Notes: generated by a model from the letters alone, not told the origin. DNA of 56,775 nucleotides from an uncultured Collinsella sp. (GCA_934646865.1 CAKUEU010000004.1:1-56775); one strand, 5' to 3'; shown: positions 17,387 to 25,840, counted from the stretch's first letter. Numbers and translations are program-made.

Positions 17387-18220
17387 GTGAATATCAATGA
17401 CTTCGACGTGCTCAATCGCATTAGCTCCATCATCAACAGCGAGTTTGGGTCAAACGATGCTGCCATCGCTCGATATCTCATCGCTCACATTAGGCGTTCG
17501 AGCGAAATCAATGTTGCCGCAATAACCCGCGATGCATTCGTGACCCGTTCCGCTGTTCGTCGTTTCTGCAATCGATTGGGCTACCAGTCTCTTAGCGATT
17601 TGAAAGAATCATTTACTCAATCAGTCTTTCCAAGCGACTTAAGCCATCGAGAGGAGGAATTTGGCTACGAGGAGTACAGGGCAGAGCTCGACGTTCGCAT
17701 GATCGAGATGTTCGCTGAGGTTGAAAGCGGCGTGTCCGATATCGCTATTAAGCACCTTGCCGACGAAATTGATGGCCATAAAAACGTTGAAATCTGGTGC
17801 ACCAATAATGTGAGCGCCAATCTCGTACGATTTCAGCAGGAAATGTTTTATGCGGGCAAGATAGTTCGCATAGTTGCTGGGGCTAACGTCGCGGAATTGA
17901 AAAACATGGGAGACGCTTCGCAGTCATTGATAATTCTCGTATCGGTCTCCGGGCTATTTGCGTCACAGGCGCGTGAGTATCTTGATTGCCGTTCGGGCAG
18001 GAAGATTCTAATTACTGCGTTTAGCAACGATGACAAATCGAGGTCTTTTGACCGTGTATATCGTCTTGGTAATGCGGGAAACGGAATTGACCGACTCGGC
18101 GTTTATTCGAAATATGCCATGACTTATTTCTTCGACTTGCTATCGTCGTGTTACTTGAGTCGCTACCCCTGCACCAAGGGTGAGCCGCTCTATGGGTCTA
18201 CTTTGGCCTGGCCCGAGTAG
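17387..18220 (+). CDS. RpiR-family transcriptional regulator
   Basis: RpiR regulators combine an N-terminal helix-turn-helix with a C-terminal SIS domain that senses phosphosugars. The HTH region (about 1-77) contains AAIARYLIAHI, VAAITRDAFVTRSAVRRFC and LGYQSLSDLKESF. The SIS part is divergent but has NVEIWCTNNVSANL and a Ser-rich LIILVSVSGLF. The GTG at 17387 is chosen because GGAAAGAGGG lies just upstream; the ATG at 17348 has none. This gives 277 residues, the family norm. Divergent placement suggests it controls the PTS-glucosidase operon. Codon use is less biased than in neighbouring housekeeping genes. Confidence 0.85.
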   Translation: MNINDFDVLNRISSIINSEFGSNDAAIARYLIAHIRRSSEINVAAITRDAFVTRSAVRRFCNRLGYQSLSDLKESFTQSVFPSDLSHREEEFGYEEYRAELDVRMIEMFAEVESGVSDIAIKHLADEIDGHKNVEIWCTNNVSANLVRFQQEMFYAGKIVRIVAGANVAELKNMGDASQSLIILVSVSGLFASQAREYLDCRSGRKILITAFSNDDKSRSFDRVYRLGNAGNGIDRLGVYSKYAMTYFFDLLSSCYLSRYPCTKGEPLYGSTLAWPE

Positions 18221-18236
18221 TTGCGGCTCTATAGTT

Positions 18237-18265
18237 CTCCCGCCTGGAGAATGAGCGTGGATAAT
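18237..18265 (+). repeat. Right-border copy of the 29-bp GAGCGTGGATAAT repeat
   Basis: This matches 14186-14214 at 26 of 29 bases in direct orientation, about 4.05 kb apart, starting 17 bp after the regulator stop. Its last 13 bases are also the start of the long inverted repeat at 18253-18316. Confidence 0.75.
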
Positions 18266-18316
18266 CTGCCACTTTGGGCCCAGTGGCACGTCAAAAGTGG
18301 GAGATTATCCACGCTC
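18253..18316. repeat. Long inverted repeat, 23-bp arms with one mismatch
   Basis: Arms 18253-18275 and 18294-18316 pair at 22 of 23 positions around an 18-nt loop (GGGCCCAGTGGCACGTCA). Each arm begins or ends with the GAGCGTGGATAAT motif. A further inverted copy, ATCCACGCTC, lies at 18335-18344. There is no U-run. The element resembles an intergenic palindromic repeat more than a terminator. No protein gene is supported between 18221 and the tRNA-Tyr gene. Confidence 0.8.
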
Positions 18317-18559
18317 GATTTCAAACGGAAGAAAATCCACGCTCGATCGATCCGGGTAAGCCCGATCTCGACCTATATATAGGTGCAAATAGGCTGTTAT
18401 CGAAGTTCGATCCTGAAGGCTTACTCCACTACGCCAAAGTGTTCCCTCGGGAAATGTCACCAGTGCAGCAAAATCCACCGTCCTTCATATCCAAACTCAA
18501 TAAAACCGCAGGTCAAAGGTATATAGATACGCCCGGCACCGTGTATCTAGAGGTTTTCG

Positions 18560-18589
18560 TTGACAGCCCCCAAGGTTGCATCGTATTAT
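18560..18589 (+). promoter_or_regulatory. Promoter of the tRNA-Tyr/Thr/Met-tuf unit
   Basis: A consensus -35 TTGACA (18560-18565), an 18-bp spacer and TATTAT (18584-18589) lie 60 bp before tRNA-Tyr. The upstream sequence GAGGTTTTCGTTGACAGC is almost repeated at the rpmG promoter. Confidence 0.75.
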
Positions 18590-18651
18590 CTTTTTCGTTC
18601 GCGGGGGCGGCGGTCCAAAAGACCAAAGAACCTGCGGATACTTGAACGATT

Positions 18652-18733
18652 GGGAGTTTGCCCGAGTGGTTAATGGGGACGGGCTGTAAACCCGTTGGCT
18701 CTGCCTACATAGGTTCGAATCCTATAGCTCCCA
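18652..18733 (+). tRNA. tRNA-Tyr (anticodon GUA)
   Basis: GGGAGTT pairs with AGCTCCC. The anticodon stem ACGGG/CCCGT encloses CTGTAAA (anticodon GTA). A long variable arm of class II type and T-arm ATAGG-TTCGAAT-CCTAT are present. The gene ends in ACCC, so CCA is not encoded. Confidence 0.93.
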
Positions 18734-18743
18734 CCCGTCAAGT

Positions 18744-18819
18744 GCCTGTATAGCTCAGTCGGTAGAGCACTTCGTTGGTAACGAAGAGGTCACCAGTTCA
18801 AGTCTGGTTGCAGGCTCCA
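18744..18819 (+). tRNA. tRNA-Thr (anticodon GGU)
   Basis: GCCTGTA pairs with TGCAGGC. The anticodon loop TTGGTAA in stem CTTCG/CGAAG gives GGT. T-arm CCAGT-TCAAGT-CTGG is present and CCA is encoded. It lies ten bases after tRNA-Tyr. Confidence 0.94.
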
Positions 18820-18822
18820 TCC

Positions 18823-18899
18823 GGCGGTGTAGCTCAGTTGGTTAGAGCACACGGTTCATACCCGTGGCGTCACTGGTTCGAATCCAGTCACCGCTACCA
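18823..18899 (+). tRNA. tRNA-Met (anticodon CAU)
   Basis: GGCGGTG pairs with CACCGCT (a terminal G-U). The anticodon loop TTCATAC gives CAT. CCA is encoded. The 5' end is paired, unlike initiator tRNA, so it is elongator Met; a tRNA-Ile with lysidine-modified CAU is less likely but not excluded. Confidence 0.88.
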
Positions 18900-18995
18900 T
18901 AGGTAACACGGTGGCTTCTCAATAGTATGTTGAGAGGCCACTATGGTATAAAGGCAAAGTCCCGTCCGGGGACGACCTGTTTAGAGGAGGGCTTT

Positions 18996-20186
18996 ATGGC
19001 CAAAGAGAAGTTTGAGCGCACTAAGCCGCATGTTAACATCGGCACCATTGGTCACGTCGACCACGGCAAGACCACGCTGACCGCCGCCATCACCAAGGTT
19101 CTCTCCGAGACCGAGGGCTGCAAGGCTGACTTCACTGCGTTCGAGAACATCGACAAGGCTCCCGAGGAGCGCGAGCGCGGCATTACGATCTCCGTCTCCC
19201 ACGTCGAGTACGAGACTGCTGCCCGTCACTACGCTCACGTTGACTGCCCGGGCCACGCTGACTACGTCAAGAACATGATCTCCGGTGCTGCTCAGATGGA
19301 CGGCGCTATCCTGGTCATCGCCGCTACCGACGGCCCCATGGCTCAGACCCGCGAGCACATCCTGCTCGCCCGTCAGGTCGGCGTTCCCTACATCGTCGTC
19401 TTCCTGAACAAGTGCGACATGGTCGACGATGACGAGCTCATCGACCTCGTCGAGATGGAGACCCGTGAGCTCCTCTCCGAGTACGATTTCCCCGGCGACG
19501 ACATCCCCGTCATCCGTGGTTCCGCTCTGGGCGCTCTCGAGGGCGACGCCAAGTGGATGGACGCCATTCGCGAGCTCATGAACGCTGTCGACGAGTACAT
19601 CCCGACGCCTGCTCGTAACAACGACCTCCCCTTCCTGATGGCCGTTGAGGACGTTATGACCATCTCCGGCCGTGGTACCGTTGCTACCGGCCGTGTCGAG
19701 CGCGGTGAGCTCAAGCTCAACGAGCCCGTCGAGATCGTCGGCATCAAGGATACCCAGAACACCGTCGTTACCGGTATCGAGATGTTCCGTAAGTCCATGG
19801 ACTTCTGCGAGGCTGGCGACAACGTCGGTCTGCTGCTCCGCGGCATCAAGCGCGAGGACATCGAGCGCGGCCAGGTTCTCTGCAAGCCCGGTTCGGTTAC
19901 CCCGCACACCAAGTTCACCGGTGAGATCTACGTTCTGACCAAGGAGGAGGGCGGCCGTCACACCCCGTTCTTCGATGGTTATCGTCCTCAGTTCTACTTC
20001 CGTACCACCGACGTTACCGGTACGGTCAAGCTCCCCGAGGGCACCGAGATGGCTATGCCTGGTGACCACATCACCATCGAGGGCGACCTCATTCACCCGA
20101 TCGCCATGGAGGAGGGCCTGCGCTTCGCTATCCGCGAGGGTGGCCACACCGTCGGTTCGGGCATCGTCTCCACGATCATTGAGTAA
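18996..20186 (+). CDS. tuf: Elongation factor Tu
   Basis: EF-Tu carries aminoacyl-tRNA to the ribosome with GTP. It has 396 residues. Visible motifs are G1 GHVDHGKTT, the switch I segment [10 protein letters not shown]3 [12 protein letters not shown]4 FLNKCDMV and G5 GSALGALEG, followed by the two beta-barrel domains. The ATG at 18996 follows AGAGGAGGGCTTT; the in-frame extension to 18927 belongs to the leader. It is downstream of three tRNA genes, a common tRNA-tuf arrangement, and ends in its own terminator. Strong GAG/AAG/CTC bias marks it as highly expressed. Confidence 0.98.
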   Translation: MAKEKFERTKPHVNIGTIGHVDHGKTTLTAAITKVLSETEGCKADFTAFENIDKAPEERERGITISVSHVEYETAARHYAHVDCPGHADYVKNMISGAAQMDGAILVIAATDGPMAQTREHILLARQVGVPYIVVFLNKCDMVDDDELIDLVEMETRELLSEYDFPGDDIPVIRGSALGALEGDAKWMDAIRELMNAVDEYIPTPARNNDLPFLMAVEDVMTISGRGTVATGRVERGELKLNEPVEIVGIKDTQNTVVTGIEMFRKSMDFCEAGDNVGLLLRGIKREDIERGQVLCKPGSVTPHTKFTGEIYVLTKEEGGRHTPFFDGYRPQFYFRTTDVTGTVKLPEGTEMAMPGDHITIEGDLIHPIAMEEGLRFAIREGGHTVGSGIVSTIIE

Positions 20187-20214
20187 ATTAGCTCTTTGAT
20201 ATAGCTGACTTAGA

Positions 20215-20249
20215 GAACCCGGCACTTATATGGGTGCCGGGTTCTTTTC
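20215..20249 (+). terminator. tuf terminator
   Basis: GAACCCGGCAC pairs with GTGCCGGGTTC, followed by TTTTCT, 28 bp after the tuf stop. Confidence 0.88.
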
Positions 20250-20390
20250 TGCAATGGATATTGAGCCGTTGCTGGTGTCGAGAGGATCGATAATGGTCCT
20301 GGATGCACCGTCGATTAGCTCTCGATGGCTTCATTGATGTGTTCCAAATATGAATGGATCCACCGAGAACCAATTGACTCGAGGTTTTCA

Positions 20391-20420
20391 TTGACAGCAC
20401 TTACGTGGAGCTGATAAAGT
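20391..20420 (+). promoter_or_regulatory. Promoter of rpmG-tRNA-Trp-secE-nusG
   Basis: TTGACA (20391-20396), an 18-bp spacer and TAAAGT (20415-20420) lie 45 bp before rpmG. It is preceded by GAGGTTTTCA, matching the tRNA/tuf promoter at 17 of 18 bases over the -35 block. Otherwise I see nothing in the 216 bp from the tuf terminator to rpmG. Confidence 0.75.
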
Positions 20421-20465
20421 AACAACTCGTGCCCGTACGGGGCGGAAATGAAAGGTTCAGGATAC

Positions 20466-20615
20466 ATGCGTACTCTAGTTACTCTTGCGTGCACTGAGTG
20501 CAAGCGCCGCAACTATACGACCACCAAGAACAAGGCGAACATGCCTGATCGTATGGAGATCAAGAAGTATTGCCCCTGGTGCCGTCACCACACGCTGCAC
20601 AAAGAGACTCGCTAG
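20466..20615 (+). CDS. rpmG: 50S ribosomal protein L33
   Basis: This is a 49-residue zinc-ribbon ribosomal protein. It starts [19 protein letters not shown] and contains both CXXC pairs (CTEC and CPWC), so it is the zinc-dependent (C+) form. GAAAGG precedes the ATG at 20466. It is the first protein gene of a unit continuing through tRNA-Trp to secE and nusG, the classical order. Confidence 0.95.
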   Translation: MRTLVTLACTECKRRNYTTTKNKANMPDRMEIKKYCPWCRHHTLHKETR

Positions 20616-20628
20616 TCTCTAGTCACAT

Positions 20629-20704
20629 ACGCCAGTAGTTCAATTGGTAGAGCATCGGTCTCCAAAACCGAGTGTTGAGGGTTCGAGTCCTTCCTGGCGT
20701 GCCA
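20629..20704 (+). tRNA. tRNA-Trp (anticodon CCA)
   Basis: ACGCCAG pairs with CTGGCGT. The anticodon loop CTCCAAA in stem TCGGT/ACCGA gives CCA. Discriminator G and encoded CCA follow. Its location between rpmG and secE is common in many bacteria. Confidence 0.95.
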
Positions 20705-20713
20705 GTCATTATT

Positions 20714-20741
20714 CCGTAAGCTCCCACTTGGGGGCTTACGG
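20714..20741 (+). terminator. Hairpin between tRNA-Trp and secE
   Basis: CCGTAAGCTCCC pairs with GGGGGCTTACGG around ACTT (one mismatch or slip), followed by TTTAC. It may attenuate transcription into secE-nusG or protect the tRNA 3' end. Confidence 0.6.
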
Positions 20742-20780
20742 TTTACTCATGTATAAGCGCATTGCGCGGAGGTAACCCAA

Positions 20781-21119
20781 ATGGCCAACAAGAAGAACAA
20801 GAAGAAGGCTCAGCAGCAGGCGCCTGCCAACAACGCTGCCGCCAACTCCAAGGTTGAGGCCAAGAAGGCCGTTGCCAAGAAGAACGAGAAGGCTGCGAAG
20901 TCCAAGAAGAACGAGAAGCCTGGTTTCTTCGCCCGCACCAAGAAGTATTTCGCTTCGGTCAAGTCCGAGATGAAGCGTGTCACGTGGCCCGACAAGAAGG
21001 AGCTCGTGAACTACTCGGTTGTCGTTTGCGCTTCTCTGATCGTCGTCGGCGTCGTCATCGCTCTGCTCGATGCTGGCTTTGGCGAGGCTCTTGCTCTGTT
21101 CTCTGGATTGAGGGGCTAA
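20781..21119 (+). CDS. secE: Preprotein translocase subunit SecE
   Basis: SecE stabilises SecY in the inner-membrane protein channel. The 112-residue protein has a very basic, Ala/Lys/Asn-rich tail of about 48 residues. The conserved amphipathic KKYFASVKSEMKRVTWPDKK helix follows, then one membrane segment (VVVCASLIVVGVVIALLDAG). The long cytoplasmic tail is typical of actinobacterial SecE. GGAGG lies upstream of the ATG. nusG begins three bases after the stop. Confidence 0.96.
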   Translation: MANKKNKKKAQQQAPANNAAANSKVEAKKAVAKKNEKAAKSKKNEKPGFFARTKKYFASVKSEMKRVTWPDKKELVNYSVVVCASLIVVGVVIALLDAGFGEALALFSGLRG

Positions 21120-21122
21120 ACC

Positions 21123-21659
21123 ATGTCTAAGCGTTGGTACGTCGTTCACACTTACTCTGGATACGAGAACCGTGTTAAGTCCGATCTCGAGCACCGCATC
21201 GAGACTATGGGCATGCAGGACCGTATCTTTGATATCGAGATTCCTATGGAGCGCGTCACCGAGATTAAAGAGGGTGGCAAGCGCGAGACCAAGGATTCCA
21301 AGATCTTCCCGGGTTATGTTCTGGTCCGCATGGAGATGGATGACGATGCTTGGACGTGCGTTCGTAACACGCCCGGCGTCACCGGTTTCCTGGGCGGCAA
21401 CGGCAAGCCCGCTCCGCTTTCCCGCGATGAGTACAACAAGATGACTCGTCGTCCCGGTAAGGGCGATTCGCCCAAGCGTACGTCGGTTGATATTGAGGTC
21501 GGCACGTCCGTCCGCGTCACCGATGGCCCGCTTACCGACTTTGATGGCAAGGTCTCCGAGGTTAACACTGAGGCTGGCAAGCTCAAGGTCACGCTGATGA
21601 TCTTTGGCCGCGAGACGCCGGTCGAGCTCGACTTTAACCAGGTCGCTGTCATCGCTTAA
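21123..21659 (+). CDS. nusG: Transcription termination/antitermination factor NusG
   Basis: NusG binds RNA polymerase and links it to Rho or the ribosome. The 178-residue protein has the NGN domain ([20 protein letters not shown], with [13 protein letters not shown]) and a C-terminal KOW domain ([20 protein letters not shown]). It is short for an actinobacterium: the acidic N-terminal extension seen in Streptomyces or Mycobacterium NusG is missing. It directly follows secE. Confidence 0.97.
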   Translation: MSKRWYVVHTYSGYENRVKSDLEHRIETMGMQDRIFDIEIPMERVTEIKEGGKRETKDSKIFPGYVLVRMEMDDDAWTCVRNTPGVTGFLGGNGKPAPLSRDEYNKMTRRPGKGDSPKRTSVDIEVGTSVRVTDGPLTDFDGKVSEVNTEAGKLKVTLMIFGRETPVELDFNQVAVIA

Positions 21660-21779
21660 GTTTTCGTCCGTTCGCGCGAGCGTGCTTCTTCTGTGACTGC
21701 TCATCTCAGGAGTGCTTCTAACACGTGCGTGCTTACGATATAGCAAGTACTTCACACTCGTGATTCGAAAGGAATGACC

Positions 21780-22208
21780 ATGGCTGAGAAGAAGGTTGCC
21801 AACGTCATTAAGCTCCAGATTCCTGCTGGTGCCGCTAACCCCGCTCCTCCCGTCGGCCCCGCCCTGGGCGCTGCTGGCGTGAACATCATGCAGTTCTGCC
21901 AGGCCTTTAACGCCGAGACGCAGGACAAGAAGGGCGACATCATCCCCGTTGAGATCTCTGTCTACGAGGATAAGTCCTTCTCCTTCATCACCAAGACCCC
22001 GCCGGCGGCTCACCTCATCAAGAAGGAGCTGAACCTCAAGTCTGGTTCCGCTAAGCCCCAGGCCGACAAGGTCGGTCAGCTCTCCCAGGAGCAGCTCACC
22101 AAGATCGCCGAGATCAAGATGCCGGACCTCAATGCCAACGACATTGACGCCGCCAAGAAGATCATCGCCGGTACCGCCCGTTCCATGGGCGTCACCATCG
22201 CTGAGTAG
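21780..22208 (+). CDS. rplK: 50S ribosomal protein L11
   Basis: L11 forms the GTPase-associated centre on 23S rRNA. The ATG at 21780 gives 142 residues, with AAAGGA seven bases upstream; the ATG six bases earlier is too close to it. The N-terminal domain ([20 protein letters not shown], then [17 protein letters not shown]) and the RNA-binding C-terminal domain are both complete. It lies 120 bp after nusG and ahead of rplA. Confidence 0.98.
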   Translation: MAEKKVANVIKLQIPAGAANPAPPVGPALGAAGVNIMQFCQAFNAETQDKKGDIIPVEISVYEDKSFSFITKTPPAAHLIKKELNLKSGSAKPQADKVGQLSQEQLTKIAEIKMPDLNANDIDAAKKIIAGTARSMGVTIAE

Positions 22209-22227
22209 CGATTTCTTTAGGTAATGA

Positions 22228-22253
22228 CGGGTGCTCCGACCGGGGCGCCCGTT
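22228..22253 (+). other. Hairpin in the rplK-rplA gap
   Basis: ACGGGTGCTCC pairs with GGGGCGCCCGT around GACC (G-U pairs only, no mismatches). TATATG follows, with no U-run. It could be an mRNA-processing or L1-binding structure, or a partial attenuator. Confidence 0.5.
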
Positions 22254-22325
22254 ATATGTGTGCAATAGGGCACACGATACGATGTGGGAGGGCTCACGCC
22301 CGTTTAACCACAGGAGGTAATGCAC

Positions 22326-23033
22326 ATGGCTAAGCATGGTAAGAGCTATAACGCCGCTGCCGAGAAGATCGACCGCGCCACGCTCTACACCCCCCTTCAG
22401 GCTGCCAAGCTCATCAAGGAGCTCGACACCGCCAAGTTCGACGAGACCGTCGAGGCCCACTTCCGTCTGGGCATCGATACTCGTAAGGCTGACCAGAACA
22501 TCCGTGGCTCCATCTCCCTGCCCCACGGCACCGGCAAGACCGTTCGTGTTGCCGTCTTCGCCGAGGGCGAGAAGGCCCGCGAGGCCGAGGCTGCCGGCGC
22601 CGACATCATCGGTTCCGACGAGCTCGTCGCCCAGATCCAGAAGGGCGAGATCAACTTCGACGCCGCTATCGCTACGCCGAACATGATGGCCAAGGTTGGC
22701 CGCATCGGTAAGATCCTTGGTCCCCGTGGCCTCATGCCGAACCCCAAGCTCGGCACCGTGACCATGGACGTCGCCAAGATGGTCTCCGAGCTCAAGGCTG
22801 GCCGCGTTGAGTACCGCGCCGACCGTTACGGCATCTGCCACGTGCCCCTGGGCAAGAAGTCCTTCTCCGAGCAGCAGCTCGTCGAGAACTACGCTGCCCT
22901 GTACACCGAGATCCTGCGCGTCAAGCCCTCTTCTGCTAAGGGCAAGTACGTCAAGTCCATCTCCGTGTCTTCCACCATGGGCCCTGGCGTCAAGGTCGAT
23001 CCCGCTGTCCAGCGCGACTTCATGGCTGAGTAA
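22326..23033 (+). CDS. rplA: 50S ribosomal protein L1
   Basis: L1 binds the mobile L1 stalk of 23S rRNA and in many bacteria represses its own operon mRNA. The 235-residue protein shows [20 protein letters not shown], the signature [19 protein letters not shown] and the C-terminal [17 protein letters not shown] lies eight bases upstream of the ATG at 22326. A terminator follows, so rplKA here form a separate unit from rplJL. Confidence 0.98.
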   Translation: MAKHGKSYNAAAEKIDRATLYTPLQAAKLIKELDTAKFDETVEAHFRLGIDTRKADQNIRGSISLPHGTGKTVRVAVFAEGEKAREAEAAGADIIGSDELVAQIQKGEINFDAAIATPNMMAKVGRIGKILGPRGLMPNPKLGTVTMDVAKMVSELKAGRVEYRADRYGICHVPLGKKSFSEQQLVENYAALYTEILRVKPSSAKGKYVKSISVSSTMGPGVKVDPAVQRDFMAE

Positions 23034-23073
23034 CTGCTAGTTACTGCCTGATCAAAGCAAGCATTGCTAAAGG

Positions 23074-23106
23074 AACCCGGTTCTGCCTCGCGCAGGACCG
23101 GGTTTC
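23074..23106 (+). terminator. rplA terminator
   Basis: AACCCGGTTCTGC pairs with GCAGGACCGGGTT (one T-G pair), followed by TCTTGC. It closes the rplK-rplA unit 41 bp after the stop. Confidence 0.8.
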
Positions 23107-23125
23107 TTGCTATCTCGGGGTAAAA

Positions 23126-23160
23126 CCACCTCAAAGGGGACAGTGTCCCCTTTGAGGTGG
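23126..23160. repeat. Perfect palindrome, AAAGGGGAC family, copy 1
   Basis: A 17-bp arm (CCACCTCAAAGGGGACA) and its exact complement surround a single G. It abuts the stop codon of the metallophosphoesterase gene (23161) on the minus strand. Related copies lie at 25841 and 28827. Confidence 0.85.
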
Positions 23161-23871
23161 CTACCAGGGTGTTCTGGCGGTTGAGGACTCGATGGCCTCG
23201 TGGCGCTTGAGCTCGCGGCGCATGGTTTGCGAGTTGAGCCAGGCTGCCTGCCAGCCACGGATGGGGTAGCGCGTCTGGTCGAGCTCAAACTGCGTATAGC
23301 CGCAGGCGTTGATGATCGTCGTTCCACACACATGCTGTCGCTCGCGCTGAAAATCGTAACCGTAGCTTTGGTGTACATGTCCATGCACCATGTAGTCGGC
23401 CCCCCAGGACTCAAGCGCTGTGTTAAAGCACTCAAACCCTCGATGCGGCAGATCGTCCAGATCACCCATACCGGCGGCGGGTGCATGGGTAAGCAGAATG
23501 TCGCACCCGCCGACCATCCTAACCTTACGCGACAGCTTACGCATGCGCTTAGACATCTCGCGTTCGGTGTACATGTTGGCGCCGTCGCGATAACGCATGG
23601 ACCCGCCAAGGCCCGCAATGCGAATCCCTCGGTACGTGTACACGGTGTCTTCCACGCAGATACATCCACCCGGTGCATGACGTGCATAGCGGTCATCGTG
23701 ATTGCCGCGTACGTAGATGAGTGGTTTGTTGATGACCGTAACCAAAAACTCAAGATAGTCCGGGTCCAGGTCGCCGGCAGACAGAATCAGGTCGACACCC
23801 TCAAAGCGTTCCTTGCGAAAGCACTCCCATAGGCATCGTTCTTCGGTATCGGCTATGGCAAGGATTTTCAT
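23161..23871 (-). CDS. Calcineurin-like metallophosphoesterase
   Basis: This is a 236-residue phosphoesterase of the MPP superfamily. Metal-site motifs in order are IADTEER (8), LILSAGDLDPD (about 33), YVRGNHDDRYA (about 57), LLTHAPAAG and VHGHVHQSYG. The first motif is normally D-x-H; here the His is replaced by Glu, so metal site I may be altered. The start ATG overlaps the stop of the upstream BMP-like gene by four bases (ATGA), so the pair is co-translated. Substrate unknown; the pairing suggests a shared function. Confidence 0.83.
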   Translation of the reverse strand: MKILAIADTEERCLWECFRKERFEGVDLILSAGDLDPDYLEFLVTVINKPLIYVRGNHDDRYARHAPGGCICVEDTVYTYRGIRIAGLGGSMRYRDGANMYTEREMSKRMRKLSRKVRMVGGCDILLTHAPAAGMGDLDDLPHRGFECFNTALESWGADYMVHGHVHQSYGYDFQRERQHVCGTTIINACGYTQFELDQTRYPIRGWQAAWLNSQTMRRELKRHEAIESSTARTPW

Positions 23872-25784
23872 AGGGCGGTAACTCCCGGCTCATCGTCGAG
23901 CTGCGGAATGGTGCCCACCACGTTGTCCGCCAGCCAATTCATCTCGACAATCTGCGTGCTCGGCAACGGAGGGAAGCCTTCGATCTGTACCACGCCGTCT
24001 TGGCTATGAAGCTCGCCGCCAAATGGATTGATGGAGCCCTCGACGATGCCATTGCGGAGCAGCTGCACCAGTTTGCGCGTCTGATAGGGCAGGCCCGGAG
24101 CGTAACGGATGTCGATAACGCCGGAGCTCATGCCGTACCAGTAGTTGACGGCGCGCACTTGGTTGTCGTCGCTGGTCTCGTCCCACGTGCCGTGCAGCAG
24201 GCTGCGAACGATAAGCTCGTAGTATCGGCCCCAGTTCCAGACCGGCATGGCGATGCCGACGACCTTGCCATCGACCAGGCGGTGGAGTCCGTAGGCCGTA
24301 GGGTCTACGAGCGACTTTGACATGTCAGCGCCGGTCATGACGCTCACGCCTTCGCGGCACATGGCCTCGGCAAGGCCTCCGGCGGGCACATCGCCCCAGG
24401 TCAGGATAATTTGCGCACGGGGGTCGAGCAGCGAGGCGCCAATCGCAAAGGCGTTGATCTCGCTGAGTGCGCCCGAGGCGAAGACCGACGCGTGGTAACC
24501 GATGCGGTGGTTATCTGCCATGCTGGCTGCAAGGGCGCCCAAGAGAAATTTGGCCTCGTACATCTTGCCAAAGTACGAACGGACGCTTTGGTGGGGAAGG
24601 CCGATAGAGCAGTTAAGGAACCGCACCTGGGGATACTCAACGGCAGCTCTGAGCGTGTATTCCATCAGGCGGTGCGAGGTCGAGAAGATGACGTTAGCTC
24701 CATGTTTGACAGCCGTTTCCACGGCGGCGTAGAACACGTCCGGATTGTGACAGTCCTCGAACGCCTCGGTGCGCACGATACCGCCAAAGTGCTCATCGAG
24801 ATACTGACGCCCTTGGTCGTGCAGGCTGTCCCAGCTCGACGTCGCACAGGGGAACTCATGGATAAAGGCGATGCGCAGGGGGTTGGCGGCAGAGTAGACG
24901 GTCTTGCCCATAAAGAAGTTGAGCACGCCGGAGGTGGACTTGGCGGGCGCCTCTTCCTCATCGACACTCGGTGCCTCGACAAGATCGACCTTCTCCTCAT
25001 CACTTTTGCCGGCAATGACCAACTCGCGCCAAATCTTGCACAGGCGGTTTACGACGATGTCCGTCGGTGTGTCCAGCAGGCGGTCTTGGTTGTACACGTT
25101 GAGGTAAACGAGCATAGCGTCGGCGGGCGTAATGTCCAGATGGTCGCCGCCGGCGCGCAGGTAGGCGCGCTTAAAGAGCAGGAAGGTATGGCGCAGGTAG
25201 TCGACCTTTTTCTGCGGCCATTTTTCGATAAGGTTCTGACCGAGCATCTTGGCGAGCGTTTCGTAGCTTCCCTCACGCGAGAACTCGATCTCGTATAGGG
25301 GGCAGACGCGCCAAAACGCGCAGAACTCGCTATAGAGGCGGCTTTCGACGGAATCCCATTTTCCGGGATAGAGGCGGGTGACCTTGGCCGAAACCGTCGG
25401 GGCGTCCAGGAATTTGAGGACACTGACGCGCTTGTTGCCCTCTTGGACGTAAAACCGATGCATGAACTCGGTGACGATGATGGGGTCGCGATAGCCCTCG
25501 GTTACCTGGATGTCGTAGAGGTTGGACCACTTGCGGGCGAACTCGGTGTTAAACGGCAACAAGGGCATAAAGTTGCATGAAAAGGCGGACTGACGGCCCT
25601 TGGTGACCGTGCCGACGACCATTTCGAGCGGAATATCCCGCAGGCCGACATTCTCGCGCTGACCTAAGGGGAGCTGGGCAACCAAGCTGTCGAGGTCCGT
25701 GAGGTACGGGTGCTCGCTTTGGCTGATGGCGCGACGGCGTCCTTGCTCGCCGCGCTTGCGTGCTTGACGATAGGCCTCTTCCAT
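23868..25784 (-). CDS. BMP/Med-family ligand-binding protein with ParB-like N-terminal region
   Basis: The 638-residue protein has two parts. Residues 1-300 are mainly helical and include HRFYVQEGNKRVSVLKFLDA, which resembles the ParB/sulfiredoxin motif. From about 305, NPLRIAFIHEFPCATSSWD opens a periplasmic-binding fold of the BMP/Med (PF02608-like) type, with FLNCSIGLPHQSVRSYFGKM and ASGALSEINAFAIGASLLD. No signal peptide or lipobox is visible, so it should be cytoplasmic and act as a sensor, not a transport protein. BMP domains often bind nucleosides (family knowledge). It overlaps the phosphoesterase gene by four bases. Confidence 0.7.
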   Translation of the reverse strand: MEEAYRQARKRGEQGRRRAISQSEHPYLTDLDSLVAQLPLGQRENVGLRDIPLEMVVGTVTKGRQSAFSCNFMPLLPFNTEFARKWSNLYDIQVTEGYRDPIIVTEFMHRFYVQEGNKRVSVLKFLDAPTVSAKVTRLYPGKWDSVESRLYSEFCAFWRVCPLYEIEFSREGSYETLAKMLGQNLIEKWPQKKVDYLRHTFLLFKRAYLRAGGDHLDITPADAMLVYLNVYNQDRLLDTPTDIVVNRLCKIWRELVIAGKSDEEKVDLVEAPSVDEEEAPAKSTSGVLNFFMGKTVYSAANPLRIAFIHEFPCATSSWDSLHDQGRQYLDEHFGGIVRTEAFEDCHNPDVFYAAVETAVKHGANVIFSTSHRLMEYTLRAAVEYPQVRFLNCSIGLPHQSVRSYFGKMYEAKFLLGALAASMADNHRIGYHASVFASGALSEINAFAIGASLLDPRAQIILTWGDVPAGGLAEAMCREGVSVMTGADMSKSLVDPTAYGLHRLVDGKVVGIAMPVWNWGRYYELIVRSLLHGTWDETSDDNQVRAVNYWYGMSSGVIDIRYAPGLPYQTRKLVQLLRNGIVEGSINPFGGELHSQDGVVQIEGFPPLPSTQIVEMNWLADNVVGTIPQLDDEPGVTAL

Positions 25785-25840
25785 GGTGTCTACTCCCTTA
25801 GTCGTTTAAACAACGATATGAACCATGGTACCACGATGCG

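Noticed and set aside
18274..18645. A 123-codon frame (TTG start) before the tRNA-Tyr gene
   Set aside because: It begins inside the loop of the long palindrome, has no ribosome binding site, spans the tRNA/tuf promoter and resembles no family.
18652..20704. Considered as an integration hot spot with att sites in the tRNA genes
   Set aside because: No integrase and no duplicated tRNA 3' ends were found beside these genes; the tRNAs are intact with normal spacing to tuf and secE.
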